Source of the DNA: Sycon ciliatum
Lineage: Eukaryota; Porifera; Calcarea; Leucosolenida; Sycettidae
DNA length: 64,000 nucleotides
Direction of reading: 5' to 3'
Assembly (NCBI RefSeq): GCF_964019385.1
Contig: NC_088645.1
Location: forward strand, 23,755,604 to 23,819,603
Part shown: one piece after another, positions 21,450 to 41,084 of the stretch
Layout of the letters: the number at the start of each line of letters is the position of its first letter
How positions within the stretch are numbered: the stretch's first letter is position 1
Made by a program: the position numbers and the translations under genes
Notes under the pieces: generated by a model
Told to the model about the DNA's origin: nothing
Databases searched by the model: none
The model's input: only the letters and a program-made list of their open reading frames with translations

Positions 21450-23990
21450 TTGTCTATAGATATTCCACACACGGAATACTCCCTGTTGGTTTTATTCCGT
21501 CTTTCTCATTTCTTTTCTTTTTTCTTTTTTCCTAGTCATCGCTCCGTCACCAAGGGCCACGGTAATGAAAGTGATCATGATGTGGGAGGGATTTTCCGCT
21601 CATGTCCTGAGGAGCTGCGTCCGCCTTCGTTTCCGGTCGCTCGCCAACCGGTGATGCCAGCAGTGCCTCACCGCCGACAGTCTCGCCGCTCTCGCTGGAG
21701 ACGCAGGGCCCGCCAAGCGGCGCAGCGTTGCGCTGCTCTCGCCGCAATCTCCTGTCTATAACCTCATAGGAATTCCATTCGACAAGACTCTTGCGTAGCC
21801 TAAACCACACTGTCCATTGCCTGTTGCGTTTGTGCATGTGTAGGCCTCGTTATGTGTGAACAGTCCACCTGTTCCTGCAATGGTTGTAAAATGGCATGCG
21901 TATGACCAGGGAGTCGTGTTTTGCAGGGAGTCATAACGTTATTTTTGGACTCGTATCTTTACGACTCCCTGCGTTTGACGTATGGCTGTGTCACAGAGAG
22001 TGTTGTGCGTGTTTGCAGCTTGTGAGGTTGGAGCATTGTATTCATCCGCGTGGAACAGACGGTGGGGGAATCAGTATGCGTGTTACGCATGCCTGCATTC
22101 TGAGTTGGCTGCTCGCTTCTAGTTGAAGCAGAATTTCTTGTTGGCAATCTCACTTCATGTTGCGCAGTGGCCAGCGCCCTTAAATGACTCTTTGAATATG
22201 AAAACTGCCACATTATGCTTGCAGTGTGTGTGTGCGCGCAAGCGCGCGTGTGCGTGCGTATGGATATTATGAGTATGCGTATACGGGTCCGTGTGTGTGT
22301 GTGGGGGGGGGGGGTGTCTGCGTCTGTTGCTGTATGACGTGCTGATGCTGGGAGAGGGGAGTGTCGTGTGCATTGCAACAGGATTACATGCACTCAGGGT
22401 TCAGTCAGAGTGGCGCCACTTTCCTTGCTGTCCAGCCTTGAGGGAAAAACGTGACAAATTATTTAAACCTTTTTAAAACCGCTCCACAAGCAGTTCAGCA
22501 AAACCTTTACCTTTACTGGCGCAGCACCCTGTCACGAAAGTAAGAATTTAGAACCTGTGTGTTGTCCCTACGGTTAGGGCACAGCAGAAGCATGTAGATC
22601 TCAATTGACGTCACCTGAACTTCGCTTTATGCGGCGAGTAATCTCCCTGTATTATCATACAAGTCCGATTGCCAGGGTTCCTGTCGTCAATCGAATTCAG
22701 GAGCGGTTGATCATGGGGCTGCATTTTAAGTGAATAGTGGCAAGAAGGTACAAGAGAAGAGCTAGAGAGAGGAAAAGGAAAGATACTTCAAGTAGGAACA
22801 TAGAAAGGATCGGTCACGCACATCGGTTAATTCCCGCCGTGGATAAGATAAATATCCAATTGACATCCCTATTGACATCACATGTGCTCAGTACTTACCT
22901 ACACGTTGTGCGTAGTTGTAGGGGTGCGTGTGCAGACTCCACTGCAGGCAGATCACTGATGATGTCAACCAGTGTTTTGAAATCGCGAAGCAAAATGAAG
23001 TCCCAAGAACAGCAACTAACGCTTCGTCGAATGGCCGCTGTGATGCATTTGAAAATGAAACGGAAAAATCGACCAAGATTTTTGGTCATGGGCACCATCA
23101 TCAGGATCAATAAGAACCAAACGGTGAGATGGACAGGAATAAATTGACTACACACATGTACTCAAGTATATGTGGTGATAGCAGTAACAGTTACAGTTGC
23201 AGTTCGTTGTTGCTGTTTCGACCGTGTGCGGTCTCCTCATCGGTACGCAGCGTTTAATACTGGCCGAACAGAGCAACAACAAAGCGGTTCGAAATAATTG
23301 TCTCAAAGTACCAAAGTCAGTTTGCTCTAACCGCGAGAAACATATGGAGAGCTTTGCACGAGGGCTGGTAACGTTGTCACTAATCAGGAGGAGTGCTCAA
23401 GAAACCAGAGCCTGCAAGTAGGGAAGTGAGCTCAACTATGCAATCAGTTCTAACAGAAAACAACAATCATGGCTTTGAGAAATTGAGAAATTCCCGCCTG
23501 CGTGTACTCGTCACTAAGTGGTGGCTGGTGACTGGATTTGGTCAGACATTGCTCTATTGCATTGTATTGTTTCATAATTTTATTAATTTTTACGTGTCTG
23601 TTAATGTTATTCTTGTTTTATTTTTTTTATCTTTCGAATAGATCCTTGCATTGAGCACCTATCATCGAACATGAGTTATGTGCCTATCGCCTGCTGTCTT
23701 ACATTTATTTTTTACTTTCCTCTCTGCCCACTCTGCCTGTCTTCTGGCACATGCGAATACGTGGACTCACTGTTGACGTAAACGCGGACGTGCGTATAAT
23801 AATAATAATCTAATATTATTTGTTTTTTTTGGAAGTGAAGTGAACGTATGCAGCGAAGAGACCGTAGTTGGAGAGTTTGAAGTGAGGTACCCTATAATGT
23901 GTGAATGGCTGCAATGGAGTCTGCGAGTGCTTAGAAAAATAATAATAATAATTTAAACAATCGACGAGGAGACAATAGTCGTAAAATGGC
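21450..23990. other. No supported gene
   Basis: It may begin with remnant LTR of the Gypsy element. It contains (GT)n with a poly-G run at ~22226-22315. Around 23830-23900 a frame reading VCSEETV.. resembles the Cys-rich tail of a LINE reverse transcriptase and matches 43150-43180. Frames at ~22740-23150 show no known domain. Confidence 0.4.
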
Positions 23991-23999
23991 AATAAATAA

Positions 24000-24349
24000 G
24001 ATAAATTGTGCACTCATAACAACAGCAAAAATGAAGAAAGTCAAGTTCCATAACGTTTTCTTGTGACTGTCATCAGTGGAACGCCGTCACATAAAAATGT
24101 AATAACTAAAACACACACTTATATACATGTAGCTAATATGGTTTCAGGTAGAAATACAGCAGCTAACAAAATACAAAAAGCGAAGTTTGCACCTTTGCAA
24201 TGTGTGAATATAGTGTATGTGAGAAAGGTAGTGGCAGATGAATGTGATACTGTGTGAATGAATGTAATGGTGCGTGTGACAGTCACAAGAAAACGTTATG
24301 GAACTTGAATTTCTTCATTTTTGCTGTTGTTATGAGTGCACAATTTATC
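24000..24349. repeat. Inverted pair of a 74-bp retroposon end with hammerhead-like core
   Basis: Arms 24000-24073 and 24276-24349 are nearly identical in reverse complement (GATAAATTGTGCACTCATAA at the outer ends). Both arms contain GTCACAAGAAAACGTTATGG. The left arm, read on the minus strand, is preceded by GTTCCACTGATGA. Confidence 0.8.
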
Positions 24350-24504
24350 TGTAATAATAATAAGAAGAAGAAGAAAGGGTTTGCTCCCCACACCGGAGCT
24401 CGCGCTATTCCGCCGACTTTACTTGACACTTGACTGACTCACGACTGCCATCCAGAGCACACGAGAAGTCCATCGAACCTTCGACTCGGCAAACCTGCAA
24501 GAAA

Positions 24505-24544
24505 CTGATGAGGGGTGAATTCCCCGAAACACTGTGTATTGAGC
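24505..24544 (+). ncRNA. Hammerhead ribozyme core, copy A (stem I 5' strand lost)
   Basis: CTGATGA at 24505-24511, stem II GGGG/CCCC with loop TGAATT (24512-24525), GAAA at 24526-24529, short stem III ACAC/GTGT, then TA and TTGAGC. The upstream GCTCAA strand is replaced by AAGAAA at the palindrome junction, so this copy should not fold fully. Confidence 0.65.
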
Positions 24545-24723
24545 AGGGAGTGGTGCTTTCTTGCAGGTTTGCCGAGTCGAAGGTTCGATGGACTTCTCGT
24601 GTGCTCTGGATGGCAGTCGTGAGTCAGTCAAGTGTCAAGTAAAGTCGGCGGAATAGCGCGAGCTCCGGTGTGGGGAGCAAACCCTTTCTTACAAATCATC
24701 GCCGAAGTCGCAACCACTACTTC

Positions 24724-24829
<106 letters not shown>

Positions 24830-25008
24830 GAAGTAGTGGTTGCGGCTTCGGCAATGATTTGTAAGAAAGGGTTTGCTCCCCACACCGGAGCTCGCGCTAT
24901 TCCGCCGACTTTACTTGACACTTGACTGACTCACGACTGCCATCCAGAGCACACGAGAAGTCCATCGAACCATCGACTCGGCAAACCTGCAAGAAAGCAC
25001 CACTCCCT

Positions 25009-25053
25009 GCTCAATACACAGTGTTTCGGGGAATTCACCCCTCATCAGTTGAG
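25009..25053 (-). ncRNA. Hammerhead ribozyme, copy B
   Basis: Read on the minus strand: CTCAA, CTGATGA (25048-25042), stem II GGGG/CCCC, GAAA, ACAC/GTGT, TA, then TTGAG. Stem I has five pairs; a two-nucleotide insertion separates it from the sixth. All core nucleotides are intact. Confidence 0.75.
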
Positions 25054-25125
25054 AGCTTGAGTAGGCTGAAGAAGATTGTGCCTAAAAAGCACCACTTAAT
25101 TAGTTATATAGTGCTCTCCAGGCAC

Positions 25126-25640
25126 TAGGCCTCGACCAAATATGCTTGCGCATATTTCCGCATATTTTGTAAGACAGTTCATATATGGCATATTGAGCGA
25201 CAAAGGGAATATTGGAATAGCCAGCATATAATTCAAATATTCTGAAGAAAATGAAGACAAAACATTCATATTATGGACAAAATGCGTTCAGAAATGCCTT
25301 TTATGGATGAATTTGGAATGGTTGAGGCGTTTGCTACATTTCCCCATGGATGAACACTATCGCTACTGTTGCTGGGGACACACCCCAGCCATACAATTCC
25401 GCATGTGTTTTGATTTGCACCATATTAAAGCATGATAGCCGTGAAGCCAAAGAATATTCCAAGGTTGTAATTTTACTGAAATGATCTACACTTTCTGCTT
25501 ATGTCGAGCATATTTTGGCATATTTTGGCATATCTTTTTCCATATCTTGCTAAACCTTTGGCATATTATGGACGTTTTCCCTGATATGCGACGAGCATAA
25601 TAATTATGCTCTTTTTTTTAGCATATTTGGTGGAGGCCTA
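25126..25640. mobile_element. 515-bp hAT-like MITE with 8-bp target duplication
   Basis: The ends are TAGGCCTCGACCAAATATGC and its near reverse complement (..GCATATTTGGTGGAGGCCTA). Exact 8-bp direct repeats CCAGGCAC flank it at 25118-25125 and 25641-25648. The interior is rich in GCATATTTT motifs. An 8-bp duplication is the hAT hallmark. It inserted into the hammerhead cluster after that cluster formed. Confidence 0.85.
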
Positions 25641-25803
25641 CCAGGCACAAACAAATGACTCACGCTGCTATCTGGTGTTCACAAGGTGTTTGTCGTGCTG
25701 GAAACGGAGCGTCTCTGTAAGTTTGTATCCCTGGTGATGTTTGTGCCTGGAGAGCACTACATAAGTGGTGCTTTTCAGGCACAATCTTCCTCAGCCTACT
25801 CAA

Positions 25804-25849
25804 GCTCAACTGATGAGGGGTGAATTCCTCGAAACACTGTGTATTGAGC
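25804..25849 (+). ncRNA. Hammerhead ribozyme, copy C (complete)
   Basis: Stem I GCTCAA (25804-25809) pairs with TTGAGC (25844-25849). CTGATGA lies at 25810-25816. Stem II is GGGG/CCTC across TGAATT. GAAA is at 25831-25834. Stem III ACAC/GTGT has a minimal loop, and the cleavage dinucleotide UA at 25842-25843 precedes stem I. This satisfies the type-I hammerhead consensus except for the weak stem III, which is typical of copies that act as dimers or concatemers. Confidence 0.85.
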
Positions 25850-26005
25850 AGGGAGTGGTGCTTTTTTGCAGGTTTGCCGAGTCGAAGGTTAGATGGACTT
25901 CTCGTGTGCTCTGGATGGCAGTCGTGAGTCAGTCAAGTGTCAAGTAAAGTCGGCGGAATAGCGCAAGCTCCGGTGTGGGGAGCAAACTCTTTCTTAATAA
26001 TAATA

Positions 26006-27340
26006 ATGTAATGTGCATTCCCTACAGACCCTGAGCTCTTCTTACAAGGTCCCCAAGGTGACGTACCACAACAGCGACAGCACCAAGAGTAGGTAGGTTT
26101 GCCACGAATAACAGCCACACACAAACCCACGGGCATGCATGCAGCAGAAAAAAGCACTCCGCCTCCCTCGACATTTCCCTCCAGGAGAGGCAAATTGTCG
26201 CTCGCATTCAGCTTGCAATTCGCTAGGGTACAAGACTACAAGTAGATTTCGGGGTAAATTATCATTATTATTTTGTTCAATTTTTTTAGGGCAGTCTCCA
26301 CAGACTCAAAGTCTTCCTTCAGGGTACCCTAAGAATGGAAGTAATGCTTGTAAATCATAATGCATCGTCACACGCATTTGCCGGGTATTTGCGGGCAATG
26401 ACTGGAGGGTCCTGTAGCATTCACATTCTTCGCAGTTTCCTAAACCAAAATTTAGCTGTACATGTACTGAAGTATCAGTATTGGAACAAACCACAACAGC
26501 GCGTAGATGTGCTTGTTAGTTTCCAGTGTGAGTTTGAAGCCGGGAGAAGTGGTTGAACGGTATCTGCCGACATAAACACTAACATCCGTACCACAGCTTG
26601 GGAAGGGAAAAGAAAATGTGCGCGAACTATGTCGCACGGCAATAAAAGAATGTCGATGATGAAGACCATCGCTTGCTTCCCTTCCTTCATTGGAACGTTC
26701 CCCGCCTGAGCCTTCCAAGATGGAAGGCTGTAATTTTGTGCTTGGTCGATGGCCCGATGGGTAGGAGCTAGGTGTCACGTCGTCGCATGTCTAAGTACCC
26801 TCACCAGTTTTGTGCCTTATTGTCGCACTATCTGGCTGTATAATCTCGTTACCTTGGTGGACTGTTATTCATGCAAGCACTTCAAGAAACTTGTAACATT
26901 TTGCTCCTTCCTCTTAATATAATTCATGATTTTTTCCCGCCAGCCGGCTACTATCATTTCGTCTTGGGGGTTAGACAAGGGGAATTAGCCATGTAGGGGC
27001 GTGAGCCACCTTTCGGCACCGGGAGTTGCAGCTCGCTCGACTTGACTCTAATGAGTGCAGAGGTTATTCATGAATGCCATTGGCTCGCCATCTGAGTCAT
27101 CTATTATTATAGAACGTTTCCTCGCAGACAAAAATGCTAGACATTTTATATGTTGGTGTTGAAGAGCCTGCACTTTGTGCTCTTTTCTAGTGTTCCAGCA
27201 TTATACTTCATTCTTCTTCTTCCCTCCACCCACACCTTTCGTTCCTCCCACTTCTCTTTAATGTCGTCTTCAAGTAAGTTGAAGTAACAAAGAAAGCAGG
27301 AACTGCTTGTAACGTTTGCGATATGGCAATGAATAAAATG
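26006..27340. other. No supported gene
   Basis: It includes a retroposon tail on the minus strand (about 26245-26334: CCCTAAAAAAATTGAACA with AT-rich tail), related to the stretch at 53984-54042. No exon was recognised. Confidence 0.4.
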
Positions 27341-27344
27341 CAAT

Positions 27345-28330
<986 letters not shown>

Positions 28331-30358
28331 CATTCGAAGTCGTTCCCAGCTGTCATGTAGAACAACAAAGGTTAACTTGAGACCGAAGATTTTTGGCTAA
28401 AACAACCTACAAGCGAGGAAGCCCCGGTTTTATCACAGGTCTTTATCAGCCACGAGTTGCGGCAGGGCCAATCTAATGTCGCGATGATTCAGATTGTGCA
28501 GGCATGTGTAGAATCCCTTGATTTAGGCTTAGGCATGTGGAGAATCCATAACGGTAAATACAAACCTCCAAAATGACCAAATACAAATGTGCCTGAATTG
28601 ACTCTCAGTCTCTCACTCATACTTAAAAAAAAGTACAATGTGCATATATGTACAGACCAACAAGGACAATCAAGGCTTGTTTTTTGCTACTTATAGTTTC
28701 ATGCTTTCGCAATCATCACTGCAGGCAACTGTGCACATCATGTATAAAACTGTTCGAACTATGGAGTGGTCTTCCAGTGGAGTGAAGAAGGCACAAGAGA
28801 GAAATGAGGAATGACTCAAGCCGAATTGCTAGTCAGTACGCACGGGTCCATATTTAGAAATCTAGGCAACCTATTGACGCCATTCACGTGCTAAAAAGTG
28901 TAGTCGGAACGGCATTATGGGGGAACAGGGAGTCGTAACACTGCCTGGCGAGGAGCTGCTTAATGCTTGTGATAAAGGTGGACTCAGCACCAGGAGCTCC
29001 CACTGCCACAAAGACACCACCGCCACACGTCAGTCACCTCAAGGTCATGAACCAAAAGCATGCTAAGGCCTGCGCGCCTAAACCCAGGACGACATTGCTG
29101 GTACCTGTATATTTAAGTTCATGGACACAACATTTACCCCATTATCATCATATTATCAGTCGTTATGGCTGCGACCAGTGCACCAGATCCAGTCACCCTT
29201 GGCCATCTGCGCGGCTCCAACGTCTTGCACCCTGGACGATCCGTCGAACCGCCGAGATGCCTATCGATGCCCTGCGGTCATTCGAGCTAGCGCAGGCATC
29301 CACAGTTGCTTCGTGAGTTTACGGAAAGGCTCCTGGTCAAGTACCCGTAGTGTGACAAGCTTCCTTGCTCCCCATATTGCCGTCTCGAGAGCAGCTAATG
29401 TATACAGGTTACGGCTCTCTCTACCACACCGGATCAAATTGCGGAGTTACCGGCATTTTAGACATGTATGTGGGCACTTGAAGTTGCATTACTTCCGAAA
29501 TGCTATTTTGTAGAACTTGGGAGAATCATGCGCAGCGCATGAGCGCATTGAGTGGTGCATGTTCGGTGGAACTTGACACGGTTCGTTCTTCGATACGATT
29601 ATATTTTGGATTTAAATTTCATTCCCTCAAACTTTTGCCTTTCGACGGGGGACTACTGGGTTCATGCTGTCTCTAATAATTATTTTCATTTCACGAAAAT
29701 GATGGTGATAGTCACCTGTATTAATTAGGATGTCCCCAATGCTAAACTGCCTATCTGTAGGGAGGGGGGGGGGGGTTGTTCACCTCTTCACCGTACTTGC
29801 ATGCAATTGCAAGTGTCACAATACACACGCCACGGGCGCATCCTTTCCAACATATTGGGAAGGAAAACACTACATTTGGGTGCCGAAGCCGCCATACATG
29901 TAATAATTGGTAAGCCGAGCGTCCCCTTTGTAGCCCTGGTGATTTTGCTCTAGGACCGTCTAAATGGCAACTAGTCGATTGCAGAAACTCACACACGTAG
30001 GGTAGTTGGCCTACTGATATCAAGTTTTGACTTCATGAATTCATGGCTCTTTGATTCATTTGTACAGTGTCTTTCTGAATTCTGTGGCACCTGCATATGG
30101 TGCCAGTAATCACACCATGCATCCATATTCAGGTAGTGTCGTCCTCAACCGCCCACGTGCTGGCCCAAGTCAGAATCGGGTGGAAGAGGCGAAGGCAGTG
30201 GGATATCTTGAGAGCCTCCAAAGAGGTGTTTACAGTGCTAGGCTGCTAGCTAGCTGCATGTAAGGGGCAATTCTACACGAAGCATATTATTGTTCACTGG
30301 TTTGAGGGGAAGACGCGAACGGGAAGAGTCTGAAGAAAATAGTACAAAACCTCACTAG

Positions 30359-30442
30359 TGACTATCACCACCAGGACTCGTACCAGGGACCCTTGCTTGA
30401 GGCAAGCGATGCTGAAACCACTGAGCTATGGTGTAGTCGTCA
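30359..30442 (-). repeat. tRNA-derived SINE head
   Basis: On the minus strand, ATAGCTCAGTGGTT (A box) and GTCCCTGGTACGAGTCCTGG (B box region) lie ~40 nt apart. The sequence closely matches the plus-strand copy at 57690-57768, including the shared TTTTCTTCAGAC just downstream. Confidence 0.7.
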
Positions 30443-30972
30443 TCCCAGCAGAAACTGTTCAACATTTTCCTCCGACTTCGTAGCAAAAAAAACCCAAATT
30501 GGTTACTAGTTTTTCTTAGTATAATTATGTAGTTGCTTTGTAGCTGCCGGGCCCTTGCCTTGCAAAGCTTGCCACAAAAAGTGTTCAACCAACTGGCAGG
30601 TACGCGAAGATTTTTCTTTCCTGCTTTTATACCTCGATACTAAATTTTAGGTACTTGTTTCCCTTCTTTCCATGCTTCATCTTCCACTCTCCTCTCCCCA
30701 TTTCCCCATTTTTCTTGCGATATTTATGTGGGAGACTTCCGTGATAAGCATCCATTTGCTTTTGGAGAATCCTTTTAAATAAATACAATACAATACAATA
30801 CAATACAATACAAGAGGAGACCACGACAGACACAATGTCTGGGGCAACTCTAGCGCGTTGTGTGGTCGTTATTGCACACACAGTGTGCACACTATTTGTA
30901 GTACCTCCCGGGATCAGTATTTTCCACTTGAAATAATATCCACCCCAATGCCTCATTCTTAGCATTCTTTTA

Positions 30973-31050
30973 TTCGCTTCCATGTAATTGGGCTTATTCC
31001 CCGTTTGGTATTGCGAATTCAAATAAAAAACAACAACAACAACAACAACT
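30973..31050 (+). repeat. Retroposon 3' end with (CAA)n tail, second copy
   Basis: ATTCGCTTCCATGTAATTGG, CCCGTTTGG and CAAATAAAAAA(CAA)n match the copy at 4815-4896. Confidence 0.65.
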
Positions 31051-31630
31051 GCACTGGAGGTTTCAGACTATTACATGTATCACGCCTGTAGACTGCAAGC
31101 TACTATCACGAGTGCGTGAACATTATAACATGTGCATGACTGTACGTTCCTACGGATGCGGAAAACCCGGCTTCCAGCCGAGTCTCACGCGAACCGTGAA
31201 TTTTTTTATTTTTTTTATGACTGTACGTGCTTGTCCAAGACTGTTCGAACTCATTTGGCACACTTTCTCTTTTCCCAAATCCAATGTTCATTGTACAAAT
31301 AGGAGATCTCCCTGATAGGCGTCAGCCTTTGGGTAATCCTGAAATTAAGATTATATTACGTATACAATGCACTCAATGCTTTCCTTCGCCAGCTACACGG
31401 TGGTGAAGCCCACGATGAAGGCAATGTCACACAGGAAGGTCACAAATTCCACCATGCATCAGTGCAGAACTGTAGGATTTGCTAGGTTATTGCTATGTGC
31501 GCGAGAACCAAAACTTCTCTTTCGATGCTTGTTCTCGCTAATCTTCCCACTGCTGTTTGTATCACATATCCGCTCTAAAAGAGCTGTATCGGTCAGTTTC
31601 TTCTTCTCAATATCATTATTAATAATTATT

Positions 31631-31913
31631 TATTATCAAATTTTTGATAGGGCAATCCCCTTCTGCTTGAAATCCACCTGAAGAGAAGGTTATGAAACTG
31701 CTAGTGAAATAATTCTGAATGATACTTGTGAAGACCTGGAAGCTTGTTCCATTCTTTAGTCCGATCGCTGCTTTGTCCCGTAGAAGAAAAGGTAGACGAG
31801 TTTTACTTGTACCGGTATCATCCTTCAGCATTTGTTTTATCAAAGCGCAGCAGACACGTCACAAAACTGACTTCGTGACTTTCATGCTGCCCTATTAAAA
31901 ATTTGATAATACT
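31631..31913. repeat. Inverted pair of retroposon tails
   Basis: TTATCAAATTTTTGATAGGG at 31631 pairs with ..CCCTATTAAAAATTTGATAA near 31890-31910. Related CCCTA..AAATTT tails appear on the minus strand at 26276 and 53984. Confidence 0.55.
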
Positions 31914-32719
31914 GCTACTTTGCCGGCATTCCCTACTTGTACTATACACCTGCTCTCTATCTGGAGTTGTCGTTACAGCTGGGTGTGGGGAGGACGCCCC
32001 TATTATTGGCTCCTTCGACTCATGTCGATCGCGATGTGATCAGTTTGGGCTGCAAATGCGTGCTGACGGCATAATCCCCACAACCCAAGTTACTCAGAAG
32101 TCCAGTCGCAAAACGAAAGAGTACTATGGCGACCCTGATCTACTGACTCAATGGCTGTCTTCGTGCATAACGCTTCGTTGAAAGGCTTGGACGCGACTGA
32201 TTTGTCCCACCCGCACTGCAAGGACTCCTACCCGCCCCACAATATGTGCGTTGCGGGCCCACTGGAGTTGCGATGCGGCGCGCACGTCCGTGAACCTACT
32301 TGAACCTCTGTCCAAATACGAAAACCAAGCCAGGACGATACAGCCGGCACTGAACCTTTGTGTGCCAAAAAGAAGGAGCTGATCGACAGTTTCAGTTGAC
32401 GTTGTGAGCGGAGCAAACACGGAGGCAAAGGTCGAACGATGGTCGCTCCAAAAGGCGGTGATAGGGAGTGGTCCTCCTCCATACTGCAGGCAGTGCATGG
32501 ATGTATTGTCCACGTATGGCCCTTATGGATGAACCAGGTTTGTGAAAGGCACCTGAGCACGAACCGAGTGCGAAAACGATCGCCATTTTCATTCCGAAGA
32601 AGAGTCGAGGCCCCCGAGCTCGGGAATAACTGCGGTGTTTTCCGCGATTCTTGGCAGAACAGAGTTTCCTTTGCGGAGGCGGTTTTCAAGCGAACTCTCT
32701 GCTGTCAACTCAATCTTAC

Positions 32720-39074
<6,355 letters not shown>

Positions 39075-40270
39075 ACAAGAAGACTAAGTACAACTCCGCT
39101 CCCCTCCCCTCCCTTCCCCAGCCCTCCACTATCAAGCACGTGTCAGCAACGACACCAGCAGCAGCAGCGAAGCCCTGGCTAACTACAGGCCGTCACACTA
39201 GCTCGTGCATGGTCCATAGTTGCCACGACGTCACCATTATCAGCATTGCTGTCGTCGTCGTCGTCGTGGCAATGTTGCTACCCTGTTGCCACCGCCACCT
39301 ATCCACCGTGCTGCTTCCAGCCCTACTGCCACCCACTTAGGTACTAGGACGTCGTCGTTGCTACAGTCGCTGCTCGCCAGTGATCGTCTCCCGGTAGCCG
39401 CCGCCGCTCTCCATCGTCACAGTTACACTGCGCACTCCACCAACAAAACAAAACACGTCGAACTGCCCGCATAGCAGGGCACACGTCTCAATGCCGATAC
39501 AGCTACTAGGTCCATCTCTTATTTCCTACCTGTTTTTTAGCATCGTGCTCCGTCTTACGTTGTACTTTCTGATCTTGTATTCTTATTTATAGAGCGTCCT
39601 CCCCCCCCCCCCCCCTACCCATGCCCCATCCCCCTATCCCCTCCAACGGCGCTGCTCTTTATAATCAAGTCCTCATCTGTGTGATGTGTGTCGGCATGAT
39701 TCTATGCATGTGTGTGTGTGCGTGCGCGTGTATGTGAGCGTGTGCGCGTGTGTTCTTATGTTTGTTTTCCACGATTCCTTCGCACGTATGCGCATCTTCG
39801 TTGCTTATTCTAGTCTTAATTTTTTTCCCGATTTTATCTCGCAAACATGCCCACAGGCATGCCGCGATGTCCACACAGATACATTTGCATGCTCGGTCAG
39901 GTCTGCACCCGAAATTATTATTATCAAAACTAGTTCTTACTGCGTGAGAAATTCCTCGTCCAAGACCGGGACCTCAACCGAGCAGGTCTCTCTCTCTCTA
40001 TACGTATACACCTATTGCACCTATAATATTATTATAATCTCCAAACATTCGGTTACTCGTAATTATGGCAAATATTGTAAGCTTCCATTACCGATTACTC
40101 AACTATTCTTATCCATCGGATCACAATACTCTTGATCTTTTCACACTGCACAATACTCTCCTCAGCCGTATTATTCACCCTATTAACCCGCCGTTGTCAT
40201 CTGAATTCATGTAGATATATTAACATCTGCAGCTCTTACTTGTAGCTGTGTGAATATGCTCGATGCGTGC

Positions 40271-40326
<56 letters not shown>

Positions 40327-40461
40327 TGGGCATGTGTGAGTCTGAGTCTGAGTGCAATGTCATCCCAGTGCCACTGCTTGTCGCACACGCCTGTACACAG
40401 TTATAACAACGACAATTGCCTCCCACAAATACCCATAAATATATCATTACCTACACACCTA
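39075..40461. other. 3' flank/UTR of the SRF-type gene
   Basis: It includes a poly-C run at 39601-39615 and a (GT)n tract at 40270-40325. No AATAAA close to the stop was seen; the site of polyadenylation is undetermined. Confidence 0.4.
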
Positions 40462-40786
40462 CCGTTGTGACGAGGCGCACATAAAGGCCCATGCGCTTAT
40501 GACTGAGTTGTTATTGGCGATTTTTGCGGGTCGTTTTGTCTCACACATAGGCGCATGCGCTTGATTTGCTAGTGTACCGGTGGTACCTTATATTATTATG
40601 CAAATAGTGCGATACCGCAATGCACATTGAACTATGTCAACATTATGTTTTCGTGGTGTCCGTGTGTTGCGGCCCGGGATGGACTGCACGTACAATGTAG
40701 GTTCACTTACAAGCACATGCGCTTATTTGTGAGGGTGCGCTTATGCCTGGATATAGGCACATGCGCTTAAATGCGCATCACTACGG
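40462..40786. mobile_element. 325-bp MITE with CCGTA-type termini
   Basis: The left end reads CCGTTGTGACGAGGCGCACA and the reverse complement of the right end CCGTAGTGATGCGCATTTAA, with TA on both sides (40460-40461, 40787-40788). Internal CACATGCGCTTA-like repeats occur. Same group as 6176-6527. Confidence 0.7.
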
Positions 40787-41084
40787 TACTCGTAAATGCA
40801 CATGTATGCTGAAATTTCATAGTTGACGTTGTACTCACTTATACCGAGCCTTCCCCATCCGTAGGAATGCCGCCACCTTTAAGGATGAAAGGGGCGAGAT
40901 GCAGCTCCAAAAGCGGTGGGAGGTTTTTTACGGCACCAGACTTATGTGGATCGGCTGCCAGAGTGCAACACGTTTGCTTTTATAAGTGTTCTTCCGATCA
41001 AATGAACCCCTCGATAGGCATGTTGCCTTTGCAGTTTGGGTCTTTTTCATAACAAGAGAGCTTGGAAGCTCAGGGCCCTACGCT

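Larger units (their letters stand above)
28331..32719. other. Upstream flank of the SRF-type gene; repeats only
   Basis: It holds a SINE (30359-30442), retroposon tails ending (ACAAT)n near 30690-30812 and (CAA)n near 30973-31050, and an inverted pair of tails at 31631-31913. No exon was recognised. The frame open upstream of the chosen ATG at 32720 has no ATG of its own. Confidence 0.45.

Noticed and set aside
22964..23005. CTGATGA followed by GAAA
   Set aside because: The intervening sequence does not form stem II and no stem I was found.
32500..32719. CArG box (autoregulation) upstream of the SRF-type gene
   Set aside because: Only CCTTATGG was seen, which lacks the six A/T bases of a CArG site.
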